NCBI GenBank assembly: GCA_900120415.1
Contig: FQLW01000005.1
Coordinates: 310,001 to 374,000 of the forward strand
Direction of reading: 5' to 3'
Origin: Urmitella timonensis
GTDB lineage: Bacteria > Actinomycetota > Actinomycetes > Actinomycetales > Actinomycetaceae
DNA length: 64,000 nucleotides
Notes under the pieces: generated by a model
What the model saw: the letters and a program-made list of their open reading frames with translations, nothing else
What the model was told of the DNA's origin: nothing
Database searches by the model: none
Position numbers and translations under genes: made by a program
Shown: positions 1 to 7,687 of the stretch, in pieces
Position numbering within the stretch: position 1 is the first letter of the stretch
Layout: every line of letters starts with the position of its first letter

Positions 1-15
1 CCTGTAATCTCAAGC

Positions 16-1194
16 ATGTCATATTCAAAGAATCGTGCCATTGTCCTTGCGGTGACGGAAGGAGCAATGACCACCAGCCAAGCCGCCACACACTTCGACA
101 CCTCCCCACGCCACATCCGCCGCCTTTTAGCCCAATACCGACAACACGGATTAAAAGGCCTAGAACCCAAATCAGGAAAACCCCACCACAACCCCAACGC
201 AACAAATCAACAAACCATTAACCAAATCATCAAACTACGCCACAAACTACAAAACGAAGGACTAGACAACGGACCCCAATCAATCTGGAACCACCTACCA
301 AACGAAAACCGTCCCTCACCAACCACCATCTGGCGCATCCTAAAAAGAGCCAACCTAATAACACCCCAACCCCAAAAACGACCCAAAAACTCCTACCACC
401 GATTCCAAGCAGATCTACCCAACCAAACTTGGCAATCAGACTTCACCCACGTCCAACTAAAAAACGGCACCGACACAGAAGTAATCACCTGGCTAGACGA
501 CCACTCCCGCTACCTCCTACACGTAAGCGCCCACCCCCACATCACCTGCCAAACCGTAGTCCAAACCTTCACCCAAACCGCCAAAATCCACGACCTACCA
601 GCCTCAACCCTCACAGACAACGGAATGGTCTACACCACCCGACTAGCAAGAGGAAACAACACCCGCAACAACCAACCCAACGCCTTCGAACAACTACTAG
701 ACGAACTAAACATCACCCAAAAAAACGGAGCCCCAGCACACCCCACCACCCAAGGAAAAATCGAACGCTACCACCAAACCCTCAAAAAATGGCTCAACGC
801 CCAACCACCAGCAACCAACCTCAACGACCTAAACACACTCCTAAAAGACTTCCAACACATCTACAACACCAAACGCCCCCACAGAGCACTCAACAGAAAA
901 ACACCCAACCAGGCCTACCACAACAAACCAAAAGCACACCCCACAATCACCATCAACAAAAACGACTGGCGCGTACGACTAGACACCGTAGACCAAAGCG
1001 GCACCATAACCCTCAGATACCACGGAAAACTCACCCACCTAGGCATCGGACGCGCCCACAAAAACAACCCCGTAATCGCCCTAATACACGGACCACACAC
1101 CATAATCATCAACAAAAACACCGGGGAAATCATCGCCGAACACACCATCAACCCCAACAAAACCTACCAACCAAAAAACGGACAAATGTCCTGA
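16..1194 (+). CDS. IS481-family transposase
   Basis: DDE transposase that cuts and joins the ends of its insertion sequence. An N-terminal helix-turn-helix (about residues 1-50, with SQAATHFDTSPRHIRRLL) precedes an rve integrase core. The likely catalytic triad is D142 (WQSDFTHV), D201 (LTDNG) and E250 (QGKIERYH). At 392 residues it is full length for the family. The coding strand is extraordinarily poor in G and T: codons are dominated by AAC, ACC, CAC, CAA and AAA, unlike every other gene in the window. That asymmetry leaves a second frame open over 429-1223 with no sign of being coding. The base usage suggests recent arrival from another lineage. The gene appears intact. Confidence 0.9.
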   Translation: MSYSKNRAIVLAVTEGAMTTSQAATHFDTSPRHIRRLLAQYRQHGLKGLEPKSGKPHHNPNATNQQTINQIIKLRHKLQNEGLDNGPQSIWNHLPNENRPSPTTIWRILKRANLITPQPQKRPKNSYHRFQADLPNQTWQSDFTHVQLKNGTDTEVITWLDDHSRYLLHVSAHPHITCQTVVQTFTQTAKIHDLPASTLTDNGMVYTTRLARGNNTRNNQPNAFEQLLDELNITQKNGAPAHPTTQGKIERYHQTLKKWLNAQPPATNLNDLNTLLKDFQHIYNTKRPHRALNRKTPNQAYHNKPKAHPTITINKNDWRVRLDTVDQSGTITLRYHGKLTHLGIGRAHKNNPVIALIHGPHTIIINKNTGEIIAEHTINPNKTYQPKNGQMS

Positions 1195-1202
1195 AACACC
1201 CC

Positions 1203-1286
1203 AAACCCAAAACGGACAAATGACCCGAAACACCCACCCCAAAAACCCAAAAAATCCCGCGACATATGCGGACATATGTCGCGGGA
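1203..1286. repeat. IS right-end hairpin and short direct repeat
   Basis: The 14-bp arms at 1255-1268 and 1273-1286 are perfectly complementary around a four-base loop (CGGA). Just upstream, the string AAACGGACAAATG occurs twice (from about 1175 and 1209), each time followed by a near-identical AAACACCC tail. The hairpin could be the terminal inverted repeat of the insertion sequence, a terminator, or both; there is no U-run after it on the plus strand. Confidence 0.5.
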
Positions 1287-1297
1287 CATCACATTCG

Positions 1298-1371
<74 letters not shown>

Positions 1372-1447
1372 TTGGTTTTTTATTTCAACCTCTAATAGGT
1401 TACACTGTTCTGGCGGGATTCGTTAAATGGAGACGAAAACCCGGATT

Positions 1448-1521
1448 GCGAGTGTAGCTCAATGGTAGAGCCCCAGCCTTCCAAGCTGGTCATGCGGGTT
1501 CGATTCCCGTCACTCGCTCCA
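1448..1521 (+). tRNA. tRNA-Gly (anticodon TCC)
   Basis: The acceptor GCGAGTG pairs with CACTCGC. The anticodon stem CCAGC/GCTGG holds loop CTTCCAA (anticodon TCC), and the T-arm GCGGGTTCGATTCCCGT is canonical. The tRNA body is 1448-1518 and the CCA is encoded at 1519-1521. Its 3' end points into the prophage, so it marks the chromosome side of the integrated block. Confidence 0.95.
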
Positions 1522-1548
1522 CTTAGACGTCGGATTTGATAAGTACCC

Positions 1549-1680
1549 TTTTGCGTTAGCGAGTATCGCTTAGGGGGGTGTGAAAAATCGCCTGCGTTAG
1601 CGGGTGTGGGTTTTGCGTTACCTAGTATCGTGTTTTCCCTAGTCGGATGCAGTTTTGGGGTTTAACTCGCTAACGGAGTC
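1549..1680. repeat. Iteron-like repeats around GCGTTAGCG between tRNA-Gly and the integrase gene
   Basis: Two 20-bp direct repeats, TTTTGCGTTAGCGAGTATCG (1549-1568) and TTTTGCGTTACCTAGTATCG (1611-1630), differ at two positions. A shorter copy, CTGCGTTAGCGGGTG, lies at 1592-1606, and an inverted copy, CTCGCTAACGGAGTC, at 1666-1680. The rest of 1522-1767 holds no gene. The position between tRNA-Gly and the 3' end of a serine recombinase gene fits recombinase or directionality-factor binding sites or an attachment region, but no att core could be proven. Confidence 0.5.
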
Positions 1681-1767
1681 GAAAAATGCGCCTATCTGAC
1701 TCGCGATACCCCTGCTCTGTTGGTGTTGGTTCGAGTGTGGTGCTCTGTCCGTGGTTAGGGCGCGGGA

Positions 1768-3345
1768 TTAGAGCTTGACTTTGATTTCTTTCCCGGTTCT
1801 GAAAATGAACCGGATTAGGTTTGCACCGATGATGGCGTGGTCGATTAGGGCGGTCCATTGACAGGCCTGGAAGTGTTCGATGGATTTGTCAGCTAGCTGA
1901 GAGTAGGCGGTTTTGATCGCGGTGGCTTTGGCATGTTTGGCTGCGGTCTCGGCATCGATGGCTTGTTTGCGGCCCAGGGTTTTCTGGTATCGCGCTTCTA
2001 GCTGAGTGTAGTGGGCGAGATATTGGTCTTGGTCTTGCGCTATCCGCTGATTCTCAGCAACCAATGCTTCAATCTCACTGGTAAGAGCACGGATTTTCTC
2101 GTCTAGGCGCTTGGACTCTGCTTCGAGCTGGTCGGTATTAAACATGGCGTCGATGACCTGCGGTAGATGGCTTTCCCCACGATATTTTTCAGCCAACTGG
2201 CCCAGAGCACGCAAGAATGCGGTCTGGATTTGCTCGTCACGCAAGGTAGCGGTTTTGCACGGCTGGGCGTGGTCGTATTTTTGGTTGCATCGCCAGATCG
2301 TGTGCTTGTATTTAGTGTTTGACGCCCAGGTTTTACGCCCGTACCAGGCACCGCAATCTTCGCATTTGAGACGACTGGCGAACAGCCCGATCTTGGCGGT
2401 GTTGGTTGCATGGCGGGTGGCTAGCTCGTATTGGACCTGGTCCCACACGGCTGGGTCAATGATTGGCTCGTGATTGCCGGTGACGTAATACTGCGGGACT
2501 TCACCTTCATTGACTTCAATGCGTTTGGTCAAAAAGTCAGCGGTGAATGTTTTCTGTAATAGTGCGTCGCCTTTGTATTTCTCGTTGGACAAGATAGAGC
2601 GCACGGTTGAGGTGGACCAGTTGGTTTTACCGCGCGGAGTCAAAATACCGCGACGCTGTAGCTCGGCACGGATTTCGGTGATCGATGAGCCGTCTAGAAA
2701 CAGCTGGTAGATCAAGTGCACGGTCGGGGCTTGGGTCTCGTCGATGGCGAGGTTACCGTCAGCGCCTTTCTTGTATCCCAGTAGTGAGGAGTACGGGACC
2801 ATGACTTTGCCATCAGAGAAGCGCTTGCGGTGTCCCCAGGTGACGTTCTCAGATATGGAGCGGGACTCTTCCTGAGCAAGACTGGACATGATGGTGATGA
2901 GTAGTTCGCCTTTAGAATCCAGTGTCCAGATGTTTTCTTTCTCGAAATACACCTCTACGCCGGCTTCTTTGAGCTGTCGGACGGTGGTCAGTGAGTCGAC
3001 AGTGTTACGGGCAAAACGCGACACGGATTTGGTGAGGATCAGATCAATTTTCCCGGCTAACGCGTCGGCGATCATGGCTTGGAAGCCTTTGCGGTGTTTG
3101 GTGGAGGTGCCGCTAATGCCTTCGTCGGCGTACATTCCAGCGAATATCCAATCAGCACGTGATTGGATGTAGGTGGTGTAGTAGTCGATTTGGGTCTGAT
3201 AGCTGCTAGCTTGTTCTTCCATATCGGTGGACACCCTTGCGTAGGCAGCAACTCGCCGTGTGAGCTTCGCAGTAGTAGAAGTGGCACCTTGTCCTGGTTT
3301 TTTGGTTGCCGGTATTGTAGTAACGGTACGCGCGGGGTTGCTCAT
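1768..3345 (-). CDS. Large serine recombinase (prophage integrase, second of a tandem pair)
   Basis: Site-specific recombinase of the large serine class, 525 residues. It has an N-terminal resolvase domain (catalytic serine S39 in AAYARVST), a Recombinase domain, a zinc-ribbon (CEDCGAWYGRK ... WRCNQKYDHAQPC) and a C-terminal coiled coil rich in Glu/Gln/Ala. The start at 3345 is chosen because its ATG overlaps the TGA of the upstream recombinase (ATGA), meaning coupled translation; the open frame continues further upstream, but that part overlaps the neighbouring gene. It is the last gene of the prophage operon and lies 246 bp from tRNA-Gly. Which of the two recombinases integrates the phage is unknown; they may act together. 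Confidence 0.9.
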   Translation of the reverse strand: MSNPARTVTTIPATKKPGQGATSTTAKLTRRVAAYARVSTDMEEQASSYQTQIDYYTTYIQSRADWIFAGMYADEGISGTSTKHRKGFQAMIADALAGKIDLILTKSVSRFARNTVDSLTTVRQLKEAGVEVYFEKENIWTLDSKGELLITIMSSLAQEESRSISENVTWGHRKRFSDGKVMVPYSSLLGYKKGADGNLAIDETQAPTVHLIYQLFLDGSSITEIRAELQRRGILTPRGKTNWSTSTVRSILSNEKYKGDALLQKTFTADFLTKRIEVNEGEVPQYYVTGNHEPIIDPAVWDQVQYELATRHATNTAKIGLFASRLKCEDCGAWYGRKTWASNTKYKHTIWRCNQKYDHAQPCKTATLRDEQIQTAFLRALGQLAEKYRGESHLPQVIDAMFNTDQLEAESKRLDEKIRALTSEIEALVAENQRIAQDQDQYLAHYTQLEARYQKTLGRKQAIDAETAAKHAKATAIKTAYSQLADKSIEHFQACQWTALIDHAIIGANLIRFIFRTGKEIKVKL

Positions 3346-4592
3346 GCCGGCCTTCCTTGCTCGTCTAAATCGATATTTACGCTCGTCCCGTTGTCTAGGT
3401 GGACTGTGAGGTGGTGTGGGGACGCTTCGATAACAGCAACGTGGTATGTAACAGCTTCTTCGTCGAAGTCTTCTAGACCGAGGATGGTGGTGCACATGGT
3501 TTGGAGCATGGTTTCGCGTAGGTTATGGCTACCGCACGGGTTGCCTTGCCCTAGGCAGGCACTCCAGCAGCGCCAATACCGGTAATAGTTACCTGAGGAG
3601 TATCGGCGGGTTTTACGCTGATAGTTGCGCCCACACACCCTGCAGTGGATACGACCGGTAAAAACTCCAGTGTTTTTCGATGGTGTTGCGGCAGGTCCTA
3701 CCTGGCGGCGGTAAGCGATTTCTTGTTGTACTTCATCAAAAAGAGCGGGCTCAATGATTGGCGGCAGTGCTCCTTCGACCCAATATTTCGATAGCACCCC
3801 ATCATTGACAGTGCGGGAGGGGGCTTTAATGGTTTTGTTATAGGTCTTCTGTAATAGCTGGCATCCCTTATAGCGTTCGTTTTCGAGCATACGGCGAAAC
3901 ACCGACCCATAAAACAAGCCGCCGCCTCTAGAACTTAGACCTTGTGCATTCAACTGGTCGGCGGTCTTTTCTGGGCTGATACCCGCCAGATAGTTAGAAA
4001 ACAAAAACCGCACTACCCCAGCCTCTTCTTCATTAATGATGAACTGGCCGTTTCTCCAGGTGTATCCGTAGAGAAAGAACGAGTTTGTGCCACCAGCCTT
4101 ATAACGATTACGGATAGCCCACTTCACATTCGCTGATAAAGAAGCAGACTCTTCTTGGGCAAACGAGGCCAGCAGTGTCAACAGTAGCTCACCATCAGCG
4201 GTAGCAGTGTCGATGCGTTCACGCTCGAACCGGATGGAAACACCCAAGTTTTTGAGTTCACGCACGATGCGTAGCAGGTCTACAGTGTTTCGGGCGAGCC
4301 TGGAGATCGACTTGCACAACACAATATCCACACCACCGCTACGTGCCAGCGCCATGAGATCACTCAATCCTTGGCGGCCGCTGGTTTTGGCGCCAGTAAT
4401 GCCCTCATCAGTAAACACGCCTACATACGTCCAGCCGGGAGTGGACTGGATAAGCCGTGAATAATAAGAAACCTGGGCGGCGATGGATGACAGTTGTCGC
4501 TCACTAGCTGTGGAAACCCGAGCATATGCCGCGACATTCACGAGCTTCACTCTGACCGGCCTTACCGGTGTTACCTGCTCGATCTTCGCCAC
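3342..4592 (-). CDS. Large serine recombinase (first of a tandem pair)
   Basis: Serine recombinase of 416 residues with catalytic S27 in AAYARVSTASERQLSS, the resolvase motif TSGRQGLSDLMALA, a Recombinase domain and a zinc-ribbon (CRVCGRNYQRK ... RCWSACLGQGNPC). It lacks the long C-terminal coiled coil of its neighbour. The GTG start at 4592 follows GAGGAGG at good spacing. Its end overlaps the start of the next recombinase by four bases. One copy of the 38-bp repeated module (4627-4664) lies just upstream, so this pair may have its own promoter. Tandem serine recombinases like this are known in Gram-positive prophages. Confidence 0.9.
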   Translation of the reverse strand: MAKIEQVTPVRPVRVKLVNVAAYARVSTASERQLSSIAAQVSYYSRLIQSTPGWTYVGVFTDEGITGAKTSGRQGLSDLMALARSGGVDIVLCKSISRLARNTVDLLRIVRELKNLGVSIRFERERIDTATADGELLLTLLASFAQEESASLSANVKWAIRNRYKAGGTNSFFLYGYTWRNGQFIINEEEAGVVRFLFSNYLAGISPEKTADQLNAQGLSSRGGGLFYGSVFRRMLENERYKGCQLLQKTYNKTIKAPSRTVNDGVLSKYWVEGALPPIIEPALFDEVQQEIAYRRQVGPAATPSKNTGVFTGRIHCRVCGRNYQRKTRRYSSGNYYRYWRCWSACLGQGNPCGSHNLRETMLQTMCTTILGLEDFDEEAVTYHVAVIEASPHHLTVHLDNGTSVNIDLDEQGRPA

Positions 4593-4626
4593 TGTCCCTC
4601 CTCACTTCTAAGCTGACTAGTGCTTG

Positions 4627-4664
4627 TGTCTATACACGCTCTAAACGCGCCATTTATCCAGTCA
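4627..4664 (-). promoter_or_regulatory. Repeated 38-bp regulatory module, copy 1 (upstream of recombinases)
   Basis: On the minus strand TGACTGGATAA is followed, 22 bases after TGACTG, by the near-palindrome TGTATAGACA. The same two boxes at exactly the same spacing occur at 23206-23243, 23720-23757 and 24486-24523. This copy overlaps the last codons of the preceding small gene and sits about 35 bp before the GTG of the first recombinase. TTGACT would serve as a -35 element. It could be a phage promoter with a shared operator. Confidence 0.55.
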
Positions 4665-4863
4665 AATCCGATAATTCTCGCCGCTGATAAACCGGCCTGC
4701 ACATCTCCGCCAACCGGGTGTAGAAAGCCTCGTGCTCGCTAGCAGTAATCACCCCGCTCGCCGCAAGGGCGGCAAGCATGTCGACATCCTGGATAAACAC
4801 GAGCTCACGAGCAAATACCGCGCCGTCTGCCAACTGATCAACAAAAGCAGCGGGCGGGGTCAT
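4654..4863 (-). CDS. Small SHOCT-like prophage protein
   Basis: Protein of 69 residues whose C-terminal half (MLAALAASGVITASEHEAFYTRLAEM) looks like a SHOCT-type short helical motif, as found in small proteins encoded before serine recombinases in Gram-positive mobile elements. The start at 4863 overlaps the TGA of the upstream zinc-finger gene (ATGA). No enzyme motif is visible. It may assist recombination or its control, but that rests only on position. Confidence 0.6.
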   Translation of the reverse strand: MTPPAAFVDQLADGAVFARELVFIQDVDMLAALAASGVITASEHEAFYTRLAEMCRPVYQRRELSDLTG

Positions 4864-5234
4864 TTGCGTCCGCCTCTGGTGCCAAAACGTGAACGTACAT
4901 AGCAAGCGTGCGAGCAATACTGCTGACCAGGCTTATCAACAGCGTTGAAAGCTTGCCCGCAGGCTTGGCAAGTTTTCGGACGGTGTAGGCCTGCCCTCCA
5001 GGATTGATGCCGACACGCGCTACTACAGAATCTCGCACGAGGATCAACACTCGTTAGTTCTCGTCCACACCATCCGCACACCCGCTCCTGAGTCTCACCC
5101 TCAGCCGACAGGTTGTGTTTGGTGCAGTAGGCGCGCACCTGGTCGCGAGACATGCCACAGAAGTCTGCGATCTTCTTATACCCCCACCCGTTGGCGCGTA
5201 GATTGGTGATGCGTAGTTGGTCTAGTTGGTTCAA
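4860..5234 (-). CDS. HTH and double zinc-finger protein, sigma-region-4-like
   Basis: Protein of 124 residues. An N-terminal helix-turn-helix resembles sigma-70 region 4 (NGWGYKKIADFCGMSRDQVRAYC). Two treble-clef-like zinc sites follow: CGWCGREL ... FCSSAC and CQACGQAF ... YCSHAC. The start codon is TTG (5234). It heads the short operon HTH/zinc protein, SHOCT-like protein, recombinase, recombinase. Proteins of this build are common beside serine recombinases and may act as DNA-binding regulators or recombination cofactors; the role here is not known. Confidence 0.7.
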   Translation of the reverse strand: MNQLDQLRITNLRANGWGYKKIADFCGMSRDQVRAYCTKHNLSAEGETQERVCGWCGRELTSVDPRARFCSSACRHQSWRAGLHRPKTCQACGQAFNAVDKPGQQYCSHACYVRSRFGTRGGRK

Positions 5235-5295
5235 AGAAACTCACCATCCTCTCAACCAACTGCCGACCAAGGAGCATCTGTTAAATCCAAGCCAG

Positions 5296-5354
5296 CTATA
5301 AAACAAAAGAAGGTCCCGCCACCAACTCCTAAACAGGGAGATGGCAGCGGGGCC
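5296..5354 (-). terminator. Intrinsic terminator after the lysis genes
   Basis: On the minus strand GGCCCCGC ... GCGGGACC (5312-5354) forms a long imperfect stem with an inner CTCC/GGAG pairing, followed by the T-rich run TTCTTTTGTTTT. It lies 25 bp after the amidase stop and so ends the late operon before the recombination genes. Confidence 0.65.
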
Positions 5355-5378
5355 AAAAGGAAAAATCGCAGATGCTGG

Positions 5379-6191
5379 CTAGCTGAGTTTCTGGTTTACA
5401 CGGCGTTGAACAGCGTCATAAAGATTCCCGAGTCTGCGACGGCGCTCGTCGCCGTTGCCGTAGTCTCCACGGATCACTGCGTCAGCCAGAGCATCAATAT
5501 TCGGGCCAAAGCTAGATCCTGCACCTAGCTTTTCATTCACCCTGCGCTGGACAGCGTCATATAAACCACCGAGGCGAGCACGGCGAGTATCCCCGTTACC
5601 ATATTCACCTCGAATCACTGCATCAGCCAATGCGTCAAGGTTCGGTGTCGAAGTAGCAGGATTTGGTGCTGGTGTAGAGCTATTTCCAGTCATCTGGTCA
5701 TACCAGTACCGCGCACGCGCCATATAGGTTTCCCTCTGGTTTCCAGCGATGGATGCTGGGCACTCGGTCGGGCTGAAATGACTGTGCCCGAAGATGTTCT
5801 TACCCCATTCGGGTCGCCCGAGGTTGTAGTAGACGCAGAGTGCTGCGACCAGGTGTGCACCGTTTTCTAAACATACGTCTGATATCCGCCACGGATTGCT
5901 CGAACAATCTGCGTGTTCGATACCGATGCTGGTGAGGTTGGCGTCCCAGTTGCCAGCGTGCCAGGCAGTATCACCATCCCACACGAGCTGCCCAATAATG
6001 CCGGTACTTTCTACCTGGTAGTGTGCGCTGGCTTGGCGGGTTTGCCAGGTGTCGAAGCAGCCACGCACGCTTAGGTTTCCAGCGTTGTGGTGCAAGATGA
6101 TCTTGTCGATCTGGCGGCCTTGGCGACCTTTCGAGTAGTGCTTGTCGAGTAGCAGGTTGATGTCAGCATCTAAGGTGTTCCAATTCTTCAT
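5379..6191 (-). CDS. Endolysin: N-acetylmuramoyl-L-alanine amidase with two CW_7 repeats
   Basis: Peptidoglycan hydrolase for host lysis, 270 residues. An Amidase_2 domain (about residues 25-150) has zinc-ligand candidates H34/H35 (ILHHN), H136/H138 and C144 (FGHSHFSPTECP). A Pro/Thr/Ser linker follows (about 170-183), then two near-identical repeats of about 39 residues (184-222 and 231-269) built on LADAVIRGEYGNGDxRRxRLG and YDAVQRRVN. These match the CW_7 cell-wall repeats of the Cpl-7 lysozyme. There is no signal peptide, so export depends on the holin. The ATG follows GGAGG at good spacing. Confidence 0.9.
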   Translation of the reverse strand: MKNWNTLDADINLLLDKHYSKGRQGRQIDKIILHHNAGNLSVRGCFDTWQTRQASAHYQVESTGIIGQLVWDGDTAWHAGNWDANLTSIGIEHADCSSNPWRISDVCLENGAHLVAALCVYYNLGRPEWGKNIFGHSHFSPTECPASIAGNQRETYMARARYWYDQMTGNSSTPAPNPATSTPNLDALADAVIRGEYGNGDTRRARLGGLYDAVQRRVNEKLGAGSSFGPNIDALADAVIRGDYGNGDERRRRLGNLYDAVQRRVNQKLS

Positions 6192-6218
6192 AAGGGGGTT
6201 CCTCCAGTTTTCTGTTGT

Positions 6219-6377
6219 TTAGGGAATCGTGTAAATGATGAGTGCCAGCAGGTAGATCAGCGGGGCCAACATCCAAGAGAGGATGAGGGCAAGTAGCAGC
6301 CACACCCCAGCAATAAAAAGCGCTAATACACAGATAAGAATGAGCGCTTTGACGAATGCAGTCAGCCAGGGTTTCAC
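6219..6377 (-). CDS. Small membrane protein next to holin (52 aa)
   Basis: A 52-residue, almost wholly hydrophobic protein reading VKPWLTAFVKALIL then a Leu/Ile/Val/Ala-rich stretch of about 40 residues with one Trp-Met-Leu-Ala-Pro break, so probably two short membrane helices. The GTG start overlaps the TGA of the holin gene (GTGA), meaning coupled translation. Between holin and endolysin genes such a product could be a second holin, an antiholin or a lysis accessory. The function is inferred from hydrophobicity and position only. Confidence 0.6.
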   Translation of the reverse strand: MKPWLTAFVKALILICVLALFIAGVWLLLALILSWMLAPLIYLLALIIYTIP

Positions 6378-6943
6378 GACTGCTTCAGCTCGTCTGGTTC
6401 GGCACGACGCGGCTGGTAGTTTGGCTTGGTGGTGTCGGTGCGGGGTGTGGGTACCGGATAGTTCACGCGAGTCGCGCTACCTGCCGGATCAGTAGACTTA
6501 CTGCCAGCAACACCAGTAGTTTTTTCCTCTGGCTGAGTGTCGCCGCGTTGCTTGATCACGTCCAAAGCCTGGCGCAAACCGCTCGGGATCGGTAGGCCCA
6601 GTAGCCCTGCGTTTTCGAGGATGGAGATGCCTTCGTTGGAGAGGTAGAAGAAGATGGTGGCGGTGCGTAGCACTCCGGGGGTGCCAAGAATATGCACGTC
6701 TAATAAGTGGGCGAGGCCGATGAGGGCGAAGATTAGGATTTTGCGGGCGATACCGCGAAACCCTACCGAGCTCGATAGTTTGTGGGCGTTAATAGCGGCG
6801 AGCACGCCGGTTAGATAGTCGATAACAGTGAATGCGATTATCGCGTATAGCAGGGAATCAGTTCCACCGAGGAAGGCTCCTAGCCAAGCACCTATAGCGG
6901 TGATGACGCTTTGGATACCAGTCCAGATAGCTTTGATGTTCAT
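6374..6943 (-). CDS. Phage holin, toxin-secretion/phage-lysis family
   Basis: Membrane protein of 189 residues. It begins MNIKAIWTGIQSVITAIGAWLGAFLGG, then has the family-typical segment LLYAIIAFTVIDYLTGVLAA, with further membrane segments to about residue 115. The C-terminus is a long hydrophilic Pro/Thr-rich tail. The family (Phage_holin_4) makes the membrane lesion that releases the endolysin. The start at 6943 is preceded by GAAAGGAACC. It lies directly upstream of the small membrane protein and the endolysin, a normal lysis cassette. Confidence 0.88.
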   Translation of the reverse strand: MNIKAIWTGIQSVITAIGAWLGAFLGGTDSLLYAIIAFTVIDYLTGVLAAINAHKLSSSVGFRGIARKILIFALIGLAHLLDVHILGTPGVLRTATIFFYLSNEGISILENAGLLGLPIPSGLRQALDVIKQRGDTQPEEKTTGVAGSKSTDPAGSATRVNYPVPTPRTDTTKPNYQPRRAEPDELKQS

Positions 6944-7067
6944 TGAATGGTTCCTTTCAAAGTAAGCGAAAGAATGCCGCACACGACTGCGTGTAGAGGG
7001 CATGAATATGAAAAACGCCCACCAAAAACTGGTAGGCATAAGTAGCTGGAAACTATAACCTTTGAGG

Positions 7068-7232
7068 CTATAGGTCCGGCAGATTGGGGTTGGTGAGGAC
7101 TTCCAGGATTGGTGCGCTCAAATCAAGGTGTGCTTCACGTGGCTGAACCATCACGACTGTCTCATCATCAGGTTGGGCAGGCGGGGTTGGTTTTGGGTCA
7201 GATGGAACTGGAACTATAGGTTGTTCATCCAT
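7068..7232 (-). CDS. Small hypothetical phage protein (54 aa)
   Basis: A 54-residue protein beginning MDEQPIVPVPSDPKPTPPAQ: an acidic Pro-rich N-terminus, then EVLTNPNLPDL at the end. Its ATG overlaps the TAA of the upstream gene (TAATG), so it is translationally coupled. No domain is recognised. In siphophages this place between tail tip and holin often carries small XkdX-like proteins, but the sequence does not show that motif. Confidence 0.6.
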   Translation of the reverse strand: MDEQPIVPVPSDPKPTPPAQPDDETVVMVQPREAHLDLSAPILEVLTNPNLPDL

Positions 7233-7672
7233 TAGCTATCAGATCCTTCCTTGGTGAGCGCCACGGTAGTAGCATCAACAAGCACATCGAATGCTTCTGC
7301 TGCAGCCCCAGATAATTCATTGTCAAAATTATCTAGCAAGGTTTTCAGGTCAGTTAGGTGACCTGTGTAGGTAGGTCCTGACACCTCGGCGATAGATTCG
7401 AAAAGCTCGCTTCTTGCAGTGAAGAATTCTTGTGCTTTTACCGGGTCAGCGAGACTGAAAGTACCGCCTGGGTCAATGACGGGCTTACCTGCGTTATCGA
7501 GAAGAGCGTATTGGCATACCAGGTCGTACTCGTCGGCTGCGAAACGGATATTGGCTTCACGTACCAAATGAAGAAGTTTTGTCCGCGCCCTGGAGGCGGC
7601 AGGTTTCAAACTCATTTCAGATAGTAGGTCTGCTATTGGGGCAAGTTGGTTATTAGGAAGAAGAATTCTCAT
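7232..7672 (-). CDS. Hypothetical phage protein (DUF1617-like)
   Basis: A 146-residue soluble, helix-rich protein (MRILLPNNQLAPIADLLSEM). It looks like the DUF1617 family found after tail-fibre genes in Gram-positive siphophages; this is recognition by pattern and not certain. A GGAGAG sequence precedes the ATG. It lies 15 bp after the tail-tip gene and is coupled to the next small gene. Confidence 0.6.
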   Translation of the reverse strand: MRILLPNNQLAPIADLLSEMSLKPAASRARTKLLHLVREANIRFAADEYDLVCQYALLDNAGKPVIDPGGTFSLADPVKAQEFFTARSELFESIAEVSGPTYTGHLTDLKTLLDNFDNELSGAAAEAFDVLVDATTVALTKEGSDS

Positions 7673-7687
7673 ATTAGACGCTCTCCT

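Larger units (their letters stand above)
1..1288 (+). mobile_element. IS481-family insertion sequence (left end outside window)
   Basis: The element carries one DDE transposase gene (16-1194). Just after the gene comes a 14-bp perfect inverted repeat, TCCCGCGACATATG at 1255-1268 and its complement at 1273-1286, and then ACA at 1286-1288. The outward end would read TGTCCCGCGACATATGTCC on the minus strand; ending in TGT is usual for IS481 elements, so I place the right end near 1288. The left end and target duplication cannot be seen because the window starts at the gene. The element stops ten bases short of a tRNA-Pro gene. The boundary is inferred. Confidence 0.6.

Noticed and set aside
429-1223. 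A 264-codon open frame overlapping the IS481 transposase in another phase
   Set aside because: The coding strand is so poor in T that stop codons hardly occur in any phase. The product is a Pro/His/Arg/Gln-rich string with no domain.
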